NCBI GenBank assembly: GCA_022829145.1
Contig: CM040743.1
Span: 7,884,646 to 7,948,645, forward strand
Reading direction: 5' to 3'
From: Albula goreensis
Taxonomy: Eukaryota > Chordata > Actinopteri > Albuliformes > Albulidae
Length of the DNA stretch: 64,000 bases
The position numbers were made by a program, and so were the translations under genes. Below are positions 1 through 18,347 of the stretch, in pieces. Each line of letters opens with the position of its first letter. The first letter of the stretch is position 1. The notes beneath the pieces were generated by a model. That model had not been told where the DNA came from and did no database searches. It saw only the letters and a program-made list of their open reading frames with translations.

Positions 1-4679
<4,679 letters not shown>

Positions 4680-6070
4680 AGATGTCCTGTGTGTCTGCAC
4701 TCCCCTGGCTGGGCTCACCCTAACCCCTCCTCCCTCTCTCTGTCTTTCCCCTCCCTATCTCCCCTCTCACCCTCCCCTAACTTTTCCATCACCCTCTCCC
4801 AACTTCCCCACAACCGCCCGGTCTCTGGAGACCACTCACATACCAGATGGCTGTCCGTCAACTAAGCCCAGGTCCTCCACAGTCCTCGTAAAAGCTGGAT
4901 ACGTGTTCCTGGGCCCGCAAAGCAGATACAGCTACTGCTCACATACAAGACAAGAATCTGAGGATTCATATCTATCTGCATTTGATTTCTCAGTCAAGTC
5001 GTGATTCATCATCATGTCTCTCTTTTTTTTTGTCTTGTTTTCTCGTTGTTTTGTGCCCTTTTGATTTCAAAACTGAATTGTATTAAACACTACAAGGTCA
5101 TCTGAGAAATTTAGTGGATTCGTGTGAGTGAGGTCTCTCTGGTTAAAACCAATACATGTAGGACCCTGTCAACAGCTGCAGTCATTTCCAAAACATGAAG
5201 AAGAGGAAGGAAAGAAAGGAAAAAAAAATTATGAAAAAGCAGGACTATTTTAATTCTGTATTTATCATTCACCCTCTGTATATATAGTCATGATTTCTTG
5301 CTTTGGTGTATATTGACCAAGCTAGAGTTCTTTACTGAATTTGCTGAAGATTCTATACTGTATGATTAGAGCTTGAAAACTGCAACAGTATTGCTATAGT
5401 CGGAAAAACCTGCTTTTTGACACAAACTTTTTAATCCTGTTTTACTTTAAGTTCTTTTAGTTTGTCCTTCAGACACCTGCCTTCTCCTCATTCTCTTCCT
5501 GTCACCCCCCTCCCCCTCCACCTGTTCCTTCCCCAAAAACTGCTCTGTGTATTGTGACGATGGCTCAATATTCTCTATCTATTTTAATGCCAAATTTTTG
5601 TGTTTATATGTGTTCTGTAATCACACCTACAGAAGTGGACCACCTCCCTGCACAGAAGGATCAGCTGATTGCCTTAAAAAAAAGATGCAGATATTTTTAG
5701 CGGTACATGGAAGAAAAAAAAAAAAATTAAAATCACAAATTATGTCACAAGGGACTCATACTAATACCAGGATATCAAAATGTTTATGTTTCTTATCAGA
5801 CCTTAATTCAGGTTACTCTGTGACGGACAGGTGAACATGTAACTGTAGTAGTGTGAGCGGGATAGTGCGAAGGCGGGATACATTTGGCTGAGCTCAGGGC
5901 TCGTTATGAGCTGTGTGGTGAACACCTTGTGTAAAGTGAAAGGTAGTGTTCCAAGAGCCAAACCTGGACCATCTTTGTGACTCCTCCCCCCCCCCAAACT
6001 TTATTTGCTGTGTTGGTTCTTCTTAAGATGAAATGTTAAAACAATAAAAAAAATCCTGTGGTTTAAATGA
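4680..6070 (+). other. rab2a: rab2a 3'UTR (end inferred)
   Basis: Unspliced sequence after the stop codon, pyrimidine-rich at first and then AU-rich. The first canonical AATAAA in a suitable place is at 6043-6048, so cleavage near 6060-6075 is inferred. Later AATAAA hexamers at 6614-6619 and 6694-6699 could give longer forms. There is no transcript evidence. Confidence 0.6.
6043..6048 (+). terminator. rab2a: candidate rab2a polyadenylation signal
   Basis: Canonical AATAAA about 1.36 kb after the rab2a stop, followed by an A-run and then a TG-containing stretch. Two further hexamers, near 6614 and 6694, are alternatives. Confidence 0.5.
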
Positions 6071-7760
6071 TTCTAAATTCATATCTATTTTCTTAATGGG
6101 TACATAAAAATGACCTTACTTCATCCTTTATTATTTATATATTGTTTACATTTTTCTCATTACAATGCTATATATCTGGGTCTGTAAAGACAGCCAGCCA
6201 GGATTCTTTACCAAGGTTTTCTGTCACTGGTGAAGATATAGTGGACAAAATCTTGGAGCAAACTGATTTCAGTGAAATGTGTCTGTAATCAGTATTCTGG
6301 GATTGCTGCTTTGGCCTTTTATATGGGACACAATTTACCTGCATAACTAGCAGTGATACAGTTATTCACTGTCTTATACTAAACATTTAAGTCTTTGTAT
6401 TTCAACTGAAGGGATTGGCATGATGCCACGTCTTCCAGAAATCACTCACAATTTTCCATTTTTACATGAAGACCTCTTTTTAATTTTACATTTGTTTATT
6501 TTTCAATTAATAGTGCCATTATATCTCAATACAACATTTGCTCTGCTACTGTAGTACAATAAGAGAGATTCTCTTTCTTAGGTGTATGCTTACCTTCAAT
6601 GTGAGACTTTCACAATAAAACAGTTTCACCAGTAGGGGGAGTCAGCTGACAATCTGCTTGTAAGCGTTTACTTTTTGTTTTTTAAACTGTCAAAATAAAG
6701 TGGATAAAATAGAATAAATATTAGTAAGAATTGTGATGTCTTCAAAAATAAAAATATTTATCATGGTTATTTTGGGACTGATTTACAGATTTTTATTATG
6801 CAATATTATTATGCAAAAAATATTCACAATGGCATGACCTCTTAAAAGCTTATCAATAGTAACCTTTTATTATTCTGTTACTGCTATGAAACTACTGGTG
6901 GAACATTAATTCATTATTTTCATTTCAAAGATTGAGTAAATGTGATGCATATGTGTCAGTAACTAAGAGTGACATTATGCTTTAGTCTGCTTTAGCTAAT
7001 GCTTAGGAATTAACTGAAATGACAGAATAAGTTGAAATAACTAACTGAAATGATTCCAGTAGCATGACACAATGACTGGCAGTGGTGTGGTGTCATCTGT
7101 CATCTTGTGGCTTTGTGAGGAGGCAGTATTGGCATTTTGCTACTGGAAGACTGATTGTAGGCCATAAAATGCGGTCACTTAAAATGCAGGGTCCTAATTA
7201 GCACATGATGGTTTGCATTTTAATGTGCCCCAGTGACCAGAGGAATAAAACGGTAGACCCAAAACTAGAAGTGAGGCTTAGCAGTTTACAAACTCATCTT
7301 GAGACCAAATGTTCTATTTATAATTGTTGATCTATTAAAAATATATACACATATATGCATGAAAAGTCATATCTCTGCATATGTACTCTGGCAAAAGATT
7401 GTCACATTTTTCTTTTGCAATTAATTGAACAAACAAAAACAATAAAACAATAATGCATATCTGTAACACAATATATGTTAAGATGATTTTCAAAAGTGAA
7501 AATCAAGTCACAATGATGGATATTTTGAGGAAAGTGAAAAACTGTCATAACAGTCATAAAGGATAAGGAAGTGCCCGTTAGTGTACCGAGGGTAGATATG
7601 AAAATCAACTGCCCCTAAATACTTACCATATTTTAACAGGAAATAGTTTATAATGTCAAATGGGTCTGAGAGATCTCCTAATCGTAACATAGCAGTGGTT
7701 CTAATGAAAACACATTGTTAACAATAGATTATTGACTGTTATCTCACCAGAACATTTATT
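6071..7760. other. intergenic spacer rab2a-chd7
   Basis: AT-rich sequence without exons, RNA genes or recognisable mobile elements. Open frames here are short and lack any family resemblance. If the longer rab2a 3'UTR forms are used, the spacer begins near 6.7 kb. Confidence 0.6.
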
Positions 7761-8049
7761 CTTGTTTTTGATGTCGTTACTGGGCACAGCGATCGACAGT
7801 CAGTCTTGGTGTGCGAGCATGTTTTCCCGGGGAGAGGAAGAGCCCGTGTGGGTTTAAAGGAAATCTCCTAATCACTTTTTAATGAAATCACTGAAACGAT
7901 GGAAGTCAACCGTAAAGTCTTCATTTGCTTCTCCGAGTTGATCCCGAAATCCTGCTCACAGCTGAGCGTAAATCGGCACAGGGACCGACAGCAACTACAG
8001 CACTTTAAGGTTCAGTAGATCTTTGCATGGTTGTTTTAATGCACTGAAG

Positions 8050-8425
8050 TGTCCAGGCAATAATAACAACAATAAACGCAAGTGCGTAAACGCTTGTGTG
8101 GGGGTTGGTCAATTCACGCGCACGCACGTGAGCAGGCGGGTGAACGCGCCCCTAGCTTGTGGAAGGTGAGCGGGGCGGGTGTCTCGAGGAGAGGGCTCGA
8201 GAGCGCGACCGCCGGGTCCGATCGGATTAAACTTGAATCGACTGAAATGAACACAAAGGCGATAGTGCACGAGGACGGGACACGGAAAAGCCAAAAGTAG
8301 ACACTAACTGCTCTTATATTCCTAGCAGGTTAGTTGGCTTTATTAACGCTCAAAAAGAAAATATCGCTGGAAATATATGACTTCATTTGAGACAACCCCT
8401 AAAGTGACCTAGCGAACTACTTAGG
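8050..8425 (+). promoter_or_regulatory. chd7: CpG-rich segment, putative chd7 promoter / untranslated exon 1
   Basis: CpG density rises sharply at about 8070-8290, against AT-rich surroundings. It includes a GGGGCGGG Sp1-type box (8172-8179) and a CACGTG E-box near 8126. Two good donor-like sites follow: gtgagc at 8166 and gtgagt at 8426. In vertebrates chd7 has an untranslated first exon far upstream of the ATG exon, which fits a CpG island 15 kb before 23308. The transcription start cannot be placed, and exon 1 could end at either donor. The 72-residue open frame across it is probably chance. Confidence 0.5.
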
Positions 8426-11400
8426 GTGAGTTTTTCTCTTGTTTTATAATCGGTTGTTTGTAAGATATGTTTGGTGGTGTGAGAGCTTTAGTAGCCAGCG
8501 CAACGTGTTCATTGAGCAGTTTCTAAGAGTTAACGTTAACCGCTTGTTTTTACTCACATGGGCTTTCTAGCAATGGTAACTAGCTTGCTAATTAGCTGGT
8601 TTAGTGGAGGTTAACTATCTAGCTGAATGAGAGAACGAGGTGGGATTCAGGCCAGTTGCATGTGTAATTCCTCGTTAGTTAGCGAACTCTTGTTGAAACT
8701 AAGTGGCTAACTGGCTGGTTACGGGATGATATGATACTTAATGGCTGAGAGGCTAGCCACTAGTCGATAGGTATCCAACGTTAGCTATGCTAGCTGAAAT
8801 TTAACTGGGGAGAATTGAAGAATTAGTCGTTGAATTATTTTTCAAAATTCATTTTACATTATTCAGTCATCTCAATAATATACATTTGAGGTTCAAAGTT
8901 AATTAAATTTCCATATGTTTTAATTATTTGATCCAGTTTCTGTAACTGTCGCTGGCTAGAAGGTCAGTCTGAGAATGCTGTCCCTAGCCTCTGCCTGGTG
9001 TAGACAAGGGGGTCCCCAAAACAGCTGGATACCTTTCTCTGTCTCTTTCTTGTGATAATGTTAATTAACCAATATGAGAACAGGGGAATTTCGATGCAAA
9101 GTCATAGTTATAAAATTTACTTGTGAGGGGAAAGTATGTAAATGCTGCGCCTACTAATATAATGGTTAAAATATCTTTTAAGCAAGGTGTATTTAGCTGG
9201 ATAACATTACGTATGAGTCTGAATGAACCGCAAGCACGAGGTGAGCTTGTGTGGAGGTGCGTTACAGAAGCAAGGGAGATTCCCCTTTTCACTTTCATGT
9301 CATCTTAGCAAAACTGTTTCAACAAGAATCACCTGGCTTAAATTTTCCACAGTAGTAGTTTGTTGGCTGCTGTTTTAAAACTCACTCAATATGCTATTTG
9401 CAGCCATCGAGCTAATGTTGGCTAACTAGGGATGGAAGTCCGGAGAACGGAATATTGTTGTTTGTTTTTTTGCGGCTGTTGAGTCAACCTGTATCATTAA
9501 TTTTGCTTTGAAAGTATTCTGTAAAGTACCAGCATATATTAAGCCTTTGATAAAACATATTTTTTAATTGCCGGGAAATCATCAGTAAGTGAGAAATAAG
9601 AACATTTTGTCGGTGCACCTCAAATTGCAACGTGCGAGGCAGTGGCTAATGGTAGCTAGCTGATTGACGAAGGGCAGGGGGGAGGTGCTATGATCGTGTG
9701 TGGACATGGACGAGGAGGAAAGGAGCTGCCATCATTGCATTTCCCATTTATCCTGATATCATGGGATGAGCTCACTATCGTTTGCTGAGGAGAGAGAAGG
9801 CAGATAACTAACCCCGTGTTATCTGCACAAATATTTCTCGTTGCACATTGACATGTAACCTTGAATTGAAAAGCGGTGGTTTGTCGGAAACTACAGTTAG
9901 TTTCCTTGGAAGCCACGTTTGATAGCTTGCCACATATATTGAAAAAATAAAGATTGCCCTGTCCTACTGCAATGATACCCATAGTTAAATACTTTGTGAA
10001 ACTGGACATATGCAGAGCTAAGTGGCGAACTCCAGCACATTTTTCCAGGTGGATTCTACATTTGCACACTGACTTTACGTAAACAAAAGTTTTGCGCTGC
10101 TCTCTCTCTGTTTATTCTCTCCAGTCTTTAGCCAAGATGGCAGCTTTAATTTGACTCGGGCCACGCTGGTGGACAACAGGGAGGCGCTGGGCGATGCAGA
10201 CCAAATGGTTGACTTCATTCATTTTCGTTTGGTCATTAGCCGAGTAGATGTGTCTCACTGTGCAGTCCTCGTCATTAGGTCCTAGCTTACAGAAAAGACT
10301 CACAAATACATTAGTATTAACAACATTTAGTTGTGCAATGCCTGCAAAATTGTCTGATAACCTAGCCACTGTGGCGTAATGTCGCCAAACTTTGGGGCCG
10401 TTTTGTTTTTTTGCTAATAAACCAATAGTCAGTAACTGGGTATGACTAATCGGGATCTTGCCTAGTGGGACTCTGAACGGTTGGTTTCTCAAACTGGGAA
10501 ATATTTTGGTGCCCTTTCTGTAATAATTACGGACAAGGCGAACTTTTGTTCGCCAACCAAATCCACCATCGACACCAAATCAGTTTGCATGTAGCCACTG
10601 CCCAAAAAAATGCGTATTTTCCAGAGGCTCTGTCTGTGATTGAGTGTCTGTGGTCAAGACTAATTTAAGGACAGCCTCAATTGTGAAGGCGATGAGCCTG
10701 ACTTAAAACCGTGGACTGGCCTAATCAAACCAATGGTCAGTTATGACTACCGACAACTCCCATGTTCAACAGTGTGTGCATACCATGATGAAAATGATCG
10801 AGTATTTGGAGTGAAAAGTGTCAAACTGTGGGCACTGCATATACCCTATGCCTTAGAACTGGTAACTTAGCATGTAGCATACCTGCCGGCCCTTTAGCAG
10901 CAAGGACATTTAAATAAACACTATTGCTTTGCAGATGGATACATATATTGTGGTTAGACAGTTGGAAATACATAAAGGTATTGAGATTACTTGGGTCTGG
11001 ATCAGATTGATGTAGCTTTGGATTCGTTTCTCTGAAATTTAGAGCATTTTTCATTGAATAACCAATTTCCTTGGGATTCCCCCAAAGTCTCGGAACTCGC
11101 CCCTTCAGTTTGGTACATTCTCATATAGCTAGTTTTATGAAATCGTAAAAAAAAACGTAACCAATGCTGCGGCCTTTGAAGCTGCACATCAGATGGTTAC
11201 CCAGAACCGTTTACGTTACGTCACTTATGTTAAATTATGTGAGTGGAGTCGGTGCAATTTCCATCTGTAGTTTCCACCCTCAGAGTGAGGGGTGTTCCAA
11301 TGTGAAGCACAGAATCAGATACAGTACAGTGGGTTAGTTATCACCGAGTCTCTTTGAACAGTAGGAATTGAACCACCGTTTTGTGGATAGGTGACAACTG

Positions 11401-11462
11401 GACTACTTTGAATCTTTTTCCTGTCATGGTTTTAATTCTGATGTTACTGGTCTGTGTATGAT

Positions 11463-12902
11463 GTTTTTTTGTTTTTTTGTTTTCGGATGAAGTGGGACCG
11501 ATAATGACTGGAGGTGATGAGTAAAACCGATGGGGAATTAGGTTTTTGTCACCTGAGTTGCCCTTTGAATTGTTGTCTTGTTTGGGGAATAATGGGGGAG
11601 GGGGTGTGAAGTACATTTAGTCAGTTGTGTTCATTTTTTTTTTTCATTCTTTTTCATTCTTCAGTTTCTGACACAGTGTCTGGGAATACCCCTAGTTTCA
11701 ACACTGATTGAAAAACTATGCACAACTGATTGTGTATTTGAGGTGACTTGAGTCTACGTTTCTTGAGTCCGTTTTTACAGCTTCTGCCACGACACTTTTA
11801 CTGTGCAAGATGAGCCAAGCCGAACTAACAGTCCCTTCCTGAATTCCCTGCGTCTCCACAGGGACAACAAAATAAACACTCTGAAAGACAGGGAACATTT
11901 TTTTCTGCCTTTGTGTTCACAATCCAAGGTAAATAATAATAATAAAAAAGTTTAGGTCAAAAAATTTCCATGGTCTGCAAACACTTCGAAACCAACATAT
12001 TTAAATACAGATAGCAGGACATGAATAGTGGGTTTTTGCTGAACATTTTTCCATATACAGCTTTTATTTATATGTATGAATACTAAATGCAAATCATGTT
12101 GGTGTTGTTGGTTTTCTTTTTTTTTTTTTTAAGGAAACTGTTGTTGTCTGAGGTGTGGAGTGAATCTGAATGTTTACAAGGGCAGGTAGGAAGTGGAGCC
12201 CCAAAGGTGTTTGTATGCAGTTGTTACAAAGTGTGGAAGAACCTGTAAAAATGTCTGTGCAAAGTCTGAATCTTGGCAACATACTTTGCCCCAAGCACCA
12301 TAATATTAGAACTGAATGACAGTAATTGCCTGTCAAGAACGAGAAACAAACGTACAGTCAAATTACGTTTGATTGGCATGAAAACGTTGTGTTTCACCCC
12401 ATTTTAAATTTCAGGGTTCCTTAGCCGAGCTGTGACATGGCTCAAAGGTGAGATGTGGCCCTGAGCTTTGTTTCTGGGTACTTGAAACAGAGAGCTGATG
12501 CAGAGCTGTGATTGGCTGTCTGTGAATTATGGGTCCACACGTGCCCATTGTTTAGTTTTATGTCTGTTGTGTTTGGGATAGAACTCAGGCGCCACAATTC
12601 ATTGCCTGAAATGAGCTTCGTTTGTTTAAAGCTGATAAACCTGGTCTGTAAGGGCTTCAAGAGGATATTTACCTGCCTTCAGGTAGGAATGAGAGAGCAT
12701 TTTGTTTTAAAAAGGGGAGGGGGGTGTTTTTGCAATGGTAGAGGTGGTGTAACTGAATGGCCTGAGCCCATGCAAGTCTGAAAGTAGGGTACAGCGGGAC
12801 CATTTTGGACAGGGTTTGTCTCAGGTGGATTTCTCATCACTTGTCTGCTCCTGTTGCTGAGTGCTGTGACTGAACGAAATTAGTGGAAGAAGGCAAGGAA
12901 GA
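11463..12902. repeat. tandem duplication, copy A
   Basis: A unit of about 1.44 kb begins with a T-rich tract and then gatgaagtgggaccg (from 11487). It ends gtggaagaaggcaaggaaga near 12902. Copy B follows directly at a constant offset of 1440-1442 nt. The unit has no gene; its 60-residue minus-strand open frame (11716-11898) is identical in both copies because the DNA is. Confidence 0.95.
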
Positions 12903-14342
12903 TTTTTTTTGTTTTTTTTTTTTGAAGGATGAAGTGGGACCGATAATGACTGGAGGTGATGAGTAAAACCGATGGGGAATTAGGTTTTTGTCACCTGAGT
13001 TGCCCTTTGAATTGTTGTCTTGTTTGGGGAATAATGGGGAGGGGTGTGAAGTACATTTAGTCAGTTGTGTTCATTTTTTTTTCATTCTTTTTCATTCTTC
13101 AGTTTCTGACACAGTGTCTGGGAATACCCCTAGTTTCAACACTGATTGAAAAACTATGCACAACTGATTGTGTATTTGAGGTGACTTGAGTCTACGTTTC
13201 TTGAGTCCGTTTTTACAGCTTCTGCCACGACACTTTTACTGTGCAAGATGAGCCAAGCCGAACTAACAGTCCCTTCCTGAATTCCCTGCGTCTCCACAGG
13301 GACAACAAAATAAACACTCTGAAAGACAGGGAACATTTTTTTCTGCCTTTGTGTTCACAATCCAAGGTAAATAATAATAATAAAAAAGTTTAGGTCAAAA
13401 AATTTCCATGGTCTGCAAACACTTCGAAACCAACATATTTAAATACAGATAGCAGGACATGAATAGTGGGTTTTTTGCTGAACATTTTTCCATATACAGC
13501 TTTTATTTATATGTATGAATACTAAATGCAAATCATGTTGGTGTTGTTGGTTTTCTTTTTTTTTTTTTAAGGAAACGGTTGTTGTCTGAGGTGTGGAGTG
13601 AATCTGAATGTTTACAAGGGCAGGTAGGAAGTGGAGCCCCAAAGGTGTTTGTATGCAGTTGTTACAAAGTGTGGAAGAACCTGTAAAAATGTCTGTGCAA
13701 AGTCTGAATCTTGGCAACATACTTTGCCCCAAGCACCATAATATTAGAACTGAATGACAGTAATTGCCTGTCAAGAACAAGAAACAAACGTACAGTCAAA
13801 TTACGTTTGATTGGCATGAAAAACGTTGTGTTTCACCCCATTTTAAATTTCAGGGTTCCTTAGCCGAGCTGTGACATGGCTCAAAGGTGAGATGTGGCCC
13901 TGAGCTTTGTTTCTGGGTACTTGAAACAGAGAGCTGATGCAGAGCTGTGATTGGCTGTCTGTGAATTATGGGTCCACACGTGCCCATTGTTTAGTTTTAT
14001 GTCTGTTGTGTTTGGGATAGAACTCAGGCGCCACAATTCATTGCCTGAAATGAGCTTCGTTTGTTTTAAAGCTGATAAACCTGGTCTGTAAGGGCTTCAA
14101 GAGGATATTTACCTGCCTTCAGGTAGGAATGAGAGAGCATTTTGTTTTAAAAAGGGGAGGGGGGTGTTTTTGCAATGGTAGAGGTGGTGTAACTGAATGG
14201 CCTGAGCCCATGCAAGTCTGAAAGTAGGGTACAGCGGGACCATTTTGGACAGGGTTTGTCTCAGGTGGATTTCTCATCACTTGTCTGCTCCTGTTGCTGA
14301 GTGCTGTGACTGAACGAAATTAGTGGAAGAAGGCAAGGAAGA
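12903..14342. repeat. tandem duplication, copy B
   Basis: This is a near-identical repeat of 11463-12902. Differences I saw are few: two substitutions (aaactgttg versus aaacggttg near 12137/13576; gaacgagaa versus gaacaagaa near 12338/13776) and several one- or few-base changes in mononucleotide runs. The head-to-tail junction is a poly-T tract. Confidence 0.95.
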
Positions 14343-17300
14343 CGTTTAGTTTTGCCTGTTGGTTTAATTTAAATTATTATTTTTGTTTTTTTTTTTTTTT
14401 TTTTTTTGAAAACTTGCATTTAAATGCTATGTATTGATACAGGCTTGTACAGTTGTGACCGAGTTGTTTTGTTTTTTGTGGTTGTTTTCTGTGCTTTTTA
14501 ATTATTTTTTTTGTGAATTATTATCCATACATGAAAAAGGGAAATGCTTTATTACCAGAACACTTTTTTTGGGGAGGTAATTCATGATTCTTGCCATGTT
14601 TTCTCACCTGAATTTAAACATGTTGTGGTATTTCTTTTCTTTTTGTGAAACAGTTTTCAAACATGAGTTCTGGCACATCCTGCCGATAAGTACCCACAGT
14701 ATATGTTAACATTGACTGTTTTTCCCCTCTTTAAATCTCAAAACTGCTAGAATAAAAGATATGTAAGCAAGCTGATCATGATATCAGTCAGTATATGCTC
14801 ATCTGTGCAGTTTTAGGATTTCTCAGTCTTTCCCCCTCTCTCTCTCTCGCTTATTTCTATAACCATGCATTCAAACTGACACGCTTTGCTAGCTACAGTG
14901 CCGCAAAAGTCTCACTGTCTTTGTAGCTTGTGGGCATGTTTAGAGGTGTAACATGGTGGCGCTGTCATCATTAGCTTGTGCACTGAGGGGAAGTGTTCAG
15001 CAATATTTTTTTCCTCTTGTGATCTGTTTAGTGATCATCGTAACACTCAAAACGTAAAATCATTTCAGACTCTGAAACGGTTCAACTCTGAAACGGCAAG
15101 CTTGCTCAGCTATAATTTGCTGTTGCTGTGGCTTTGAGTCCCCAGATTTTAAAATGAATGACTTCTGGTCGCTCTGTAGCTTGTAAAGCTTGTCAGTAAG
15201 AAGGCTGAACATGTTTCCCTGAACGTGTTTGTCTTAAATCTGTGGCCTTTCAGCAGCGTTGTACCTGTTGCTCCCGTGTGGCCCACCTTCGTTGAGCCTA
15301 CATGGGAGGCTGTGTTTTTTCTGTTTGATACCCTGAGGCCTCTTTTGGGATGTGGGAGGAGAGGAAATGCAGTGTGGGCCACATGGTCCTTTTATCCTCG
15401 TTTGGTGAATTTTCTTTAAACTTTACCACGGTGTTGAACTGCCACATAACCGGTTAACGGCAGTCACTTGTGGGAGGAAGGAGGCGAGGGAAAAAAATTC
15501 TATTTCTTCAACCATTTCAAAATATGTTGTGTAAAAATGACCTTTTAGACAGATTTTATATATATATATATATATATAAATACACAAAAACATGCTCCAT
15601 ATTCAGCACAAGCATGGCCGTAAAAATACTCCTTTGAAGACAGATTTCTGTATAGAGAAAGCTTAAAAAAAAAAAAGCAAGAGTGAAGAGTGGCCTACAT
15701 GTGAACTTAGTCCAAATTTTGGCCCATACACAGATTTTTGTTGTTACTTAGTTGTTACCCTGGGGGTGCTTGTATGAACCCCCCCCCACAGTACTGTGGG
15801 GCTGAGTCACTCCTAACATTTCAAACAGGGCCTGATGAGACTGGACACCGCTGCTCATCTGTGAATTTACAGCTGCCATTTTATTTTGTTATCTGGAAAT
15901 GTGCTTTCAGTTGAAGCCAAGCATGGCGCAAACCCCCACCCCCCCCTCCTGCTGTGGCCTGTTGAGCACAAAAGCAAGCAGGACTTCCCAACCTCCCCTC
16001 CCCCCACTCTCTCTTCATACCCCCGGTACAGTGACTCGCTAATAGGAAAACACCAGGGACAGAAAAGTGACTGCTCTCTCATGTATTATCACAGTATACC
16101 GTTGTATTATTGTGCGGGCATGTGCGTGTCTGGAGAGCCTTTCTTACTTTTTTGGCCAGTGTTTCCCGCAGTGTGATTGGTATCAGCTCAGGTCTGAGGG
16201 TGTATTTGGTTGGTTTTGGGCTGTTATCATTTTGACGCACATACAGTAACTGACTGTGGGTTTATTAGCGAGACGCATCCCACGGAAGTTGGACAGAGTC
16301 TGCAGTCATAAGGAGACACGCTCACAGGTATGAATTTGACAAATGAGGGTCCTGTTAGATCAAGCTTGATCAGGATCTGATGCCAGAACAGGGGCGTGGG
16401 GTGCTATGAACTGTTGCTTTTTCCATGCTGTATTATTAATTTTTCAGGTCATTCCTATCATTCTGTTGCGAGGCAGTGTTTGAGCCTGCCGTGGCAGCCG
16501 TCATCGAATGGAGGGGGGCAGGGGGACTGCTGTCTCGTAGGCTTTTGGCAGGAGTCTTGACGCAGAAGTGCTCAGGGGAGCCTCAGGGTTCTGCACACGC
16601 TCCGTTGTGTTAATATTTACCCGCTGGCTGGCTATGAATTATTCAAGTGATGTCAGAGGAAGAGGGGGGTGGTGGTGGGGGTCTTTTCCTGGTCCAGGCC
16701 ACCACCCCCTCACCCCCCCCCCCTTTTTCACCTGCCATTTTGTTTTACTCTTGGCTTCGTTTGGTCACTGTTCAAACATTTGGCCCTGTAACTGTAGTAA
16801 CGGTGCTGTATTTGTGAAGGACAGGCAGTGCGGTTCCCCTGCACTAATTTTATCTGAGTAGTGTAGTCATAATAACCTCTATAATAATAACTGCATCATC
16901 ATCACAATTACTAGTATTACTTAAAAATTATTATTGGTGTTTTCAGATAAGTACTGAATTTTACAGAATATTGAATAAACACTGAATTATTACCAGAAAT
17001 TTCAGTAATAAAAGTCGCTTTAGTAAAAATCCTAAATTTCATAAATGGATTGCAGATCAGTTTGCAGGCTTGAATATGCTTCTTCATTATTCGGCACCTA
17101 GATTTACTTGAATCAATCAGACATGTGGTTCTAATAATCATGGTTATGCTGTGATATAAATGGGCAACTGCAGAAACATGCCATATACATGGGTATACTG
17201 ATGGCTGGATGGGTGAATAACCACAGATGGAGTTGGAATTCAGGTGGTATCTTCATTAGAGGTCCTAAAAGAAACTTTCCAGAGTGAGGGACAGCCAGGC

Positions 17301-17561
17301 TTTCTTCATGACCAATTACCAATATCAATACCCCAGCATACCAATTCCCAAGAGAGAGCCTAAACCAGGTTTGACAAATCCAGACGTGTCCTAAGTTTCT
17401 ATTCCCAGGCTTTTATTTCCTGCTTTGAACTCTGCACGCCTTATTCTGCAATAAATAAAAAGTTTCACATTGTGTGTGTGTCTGCTGTTATGTCGTACAT
17501 GGGGGAAACTGGCAGAAATTCAGTATTGTGAAGCATCTCAGAATAGCAGTGCTGACCCAGG

Positions 17562-17762
17562 ACAAACTCAGGTCCTGGAGGGCCCCAGGCAGTGTCTGCT
17601 GGTTTTTGGGTTTGTGGTGTTGTTCTGCACATACCTGGTTAATTAAAATCAAAGATTGGCTGTAGAATCCATGCACCTGGTTTCCATGGCTGAAAATGGC
17701 AACCAGTTGAAAGGTAACACAAAAACCTGGAATCACTGCTTCCCTCCAGGACTGGAGTTTGA
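17562..17762. mobile_element. palindromic non-autonomous DNA transposon (MITE-like)
   Basis: The outer arms are inverted repeats: acaaactcaggtcctggagg at the left and the near-complement, ending ccaggactggagtttga, at the right. About 20 bp pair with few mismatches around a 160-bp core without coding potential. Family not identified; a related copy may lie at 50041-50232. Confidence 0.65.
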
Positions 17763-18041
17763 CACCCATGATCTAGGGTTAGGTTTCCCCTGTCTGTGTT
17801 CCTGACGTTATCCATTTGGAGCAAAACAAAACCGTGATCTAGGATGGTTTCCCTCTGAAGTGCAGTAAAGATGTGAGCCCTGTCTTCCGTTTTAATACCT
17901 ATGCTTAGCACAAAGCCACACCTCTCAGTGTAAATGCGGCTGGTTAGTTATTTATTCCCACGTTATGGTCACATTAGGTCATTGGTTGTGCTTTAGCTCT
18001 GTACTGAAGCCCTCTGGGTTCAGACCCAGCAGTGTCTGTGC

Positions 18042-18347
18042 CGGTGGCGGCTGGTGAACTCAAAACAGTGGAGGAACAAACTTTACCTTTATACCTATCA
18101 TTATGTCCAACCTGTTCCCATTTATACTCCTTGATTAACAATAAAACAAGTAATTAACGGTGTAATCAACACCAATTTATGTAATTAGATTATAAAAGTC
18201 CATTTACTCTGTGTACATCAGCTGGTGTTTAATGCTCTGTGAATAAATTGACTCATTGTTAATCACGGGGATAAATGGGGACAGGTTGAAAGTAATGATA
18301 GGTTTAAAGGTAAAGTTTATTCCTCCTCGACTCACCAGCCACCACTG
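18042..18347. mobile_element. hAT-like MITE with long inverted arms
   Basis: The 306-bp element has termini cggtggcggctggtga and tcaccagccaccactg, which pair at 14 of 16 positions. Complementarity continues inward for about 80 bp (for example aaactttacctttatacc against ggtttaaaggtaaagttt). Flanking octamers GTCTGTGC (18034-18041) and GTCTGCAC (18348-18355) look like a decayed 8-bp target duplication. CAGTGG-type ends with 8-bp duplications are typical of hAT elements. Confidence 0.75.

Noticed and set aside
8082..8300. 72-residue frame in the CpG-rich region
   Set aside because: No resemblance to a known protein; lies in the presumed promoter and untranslated exon.
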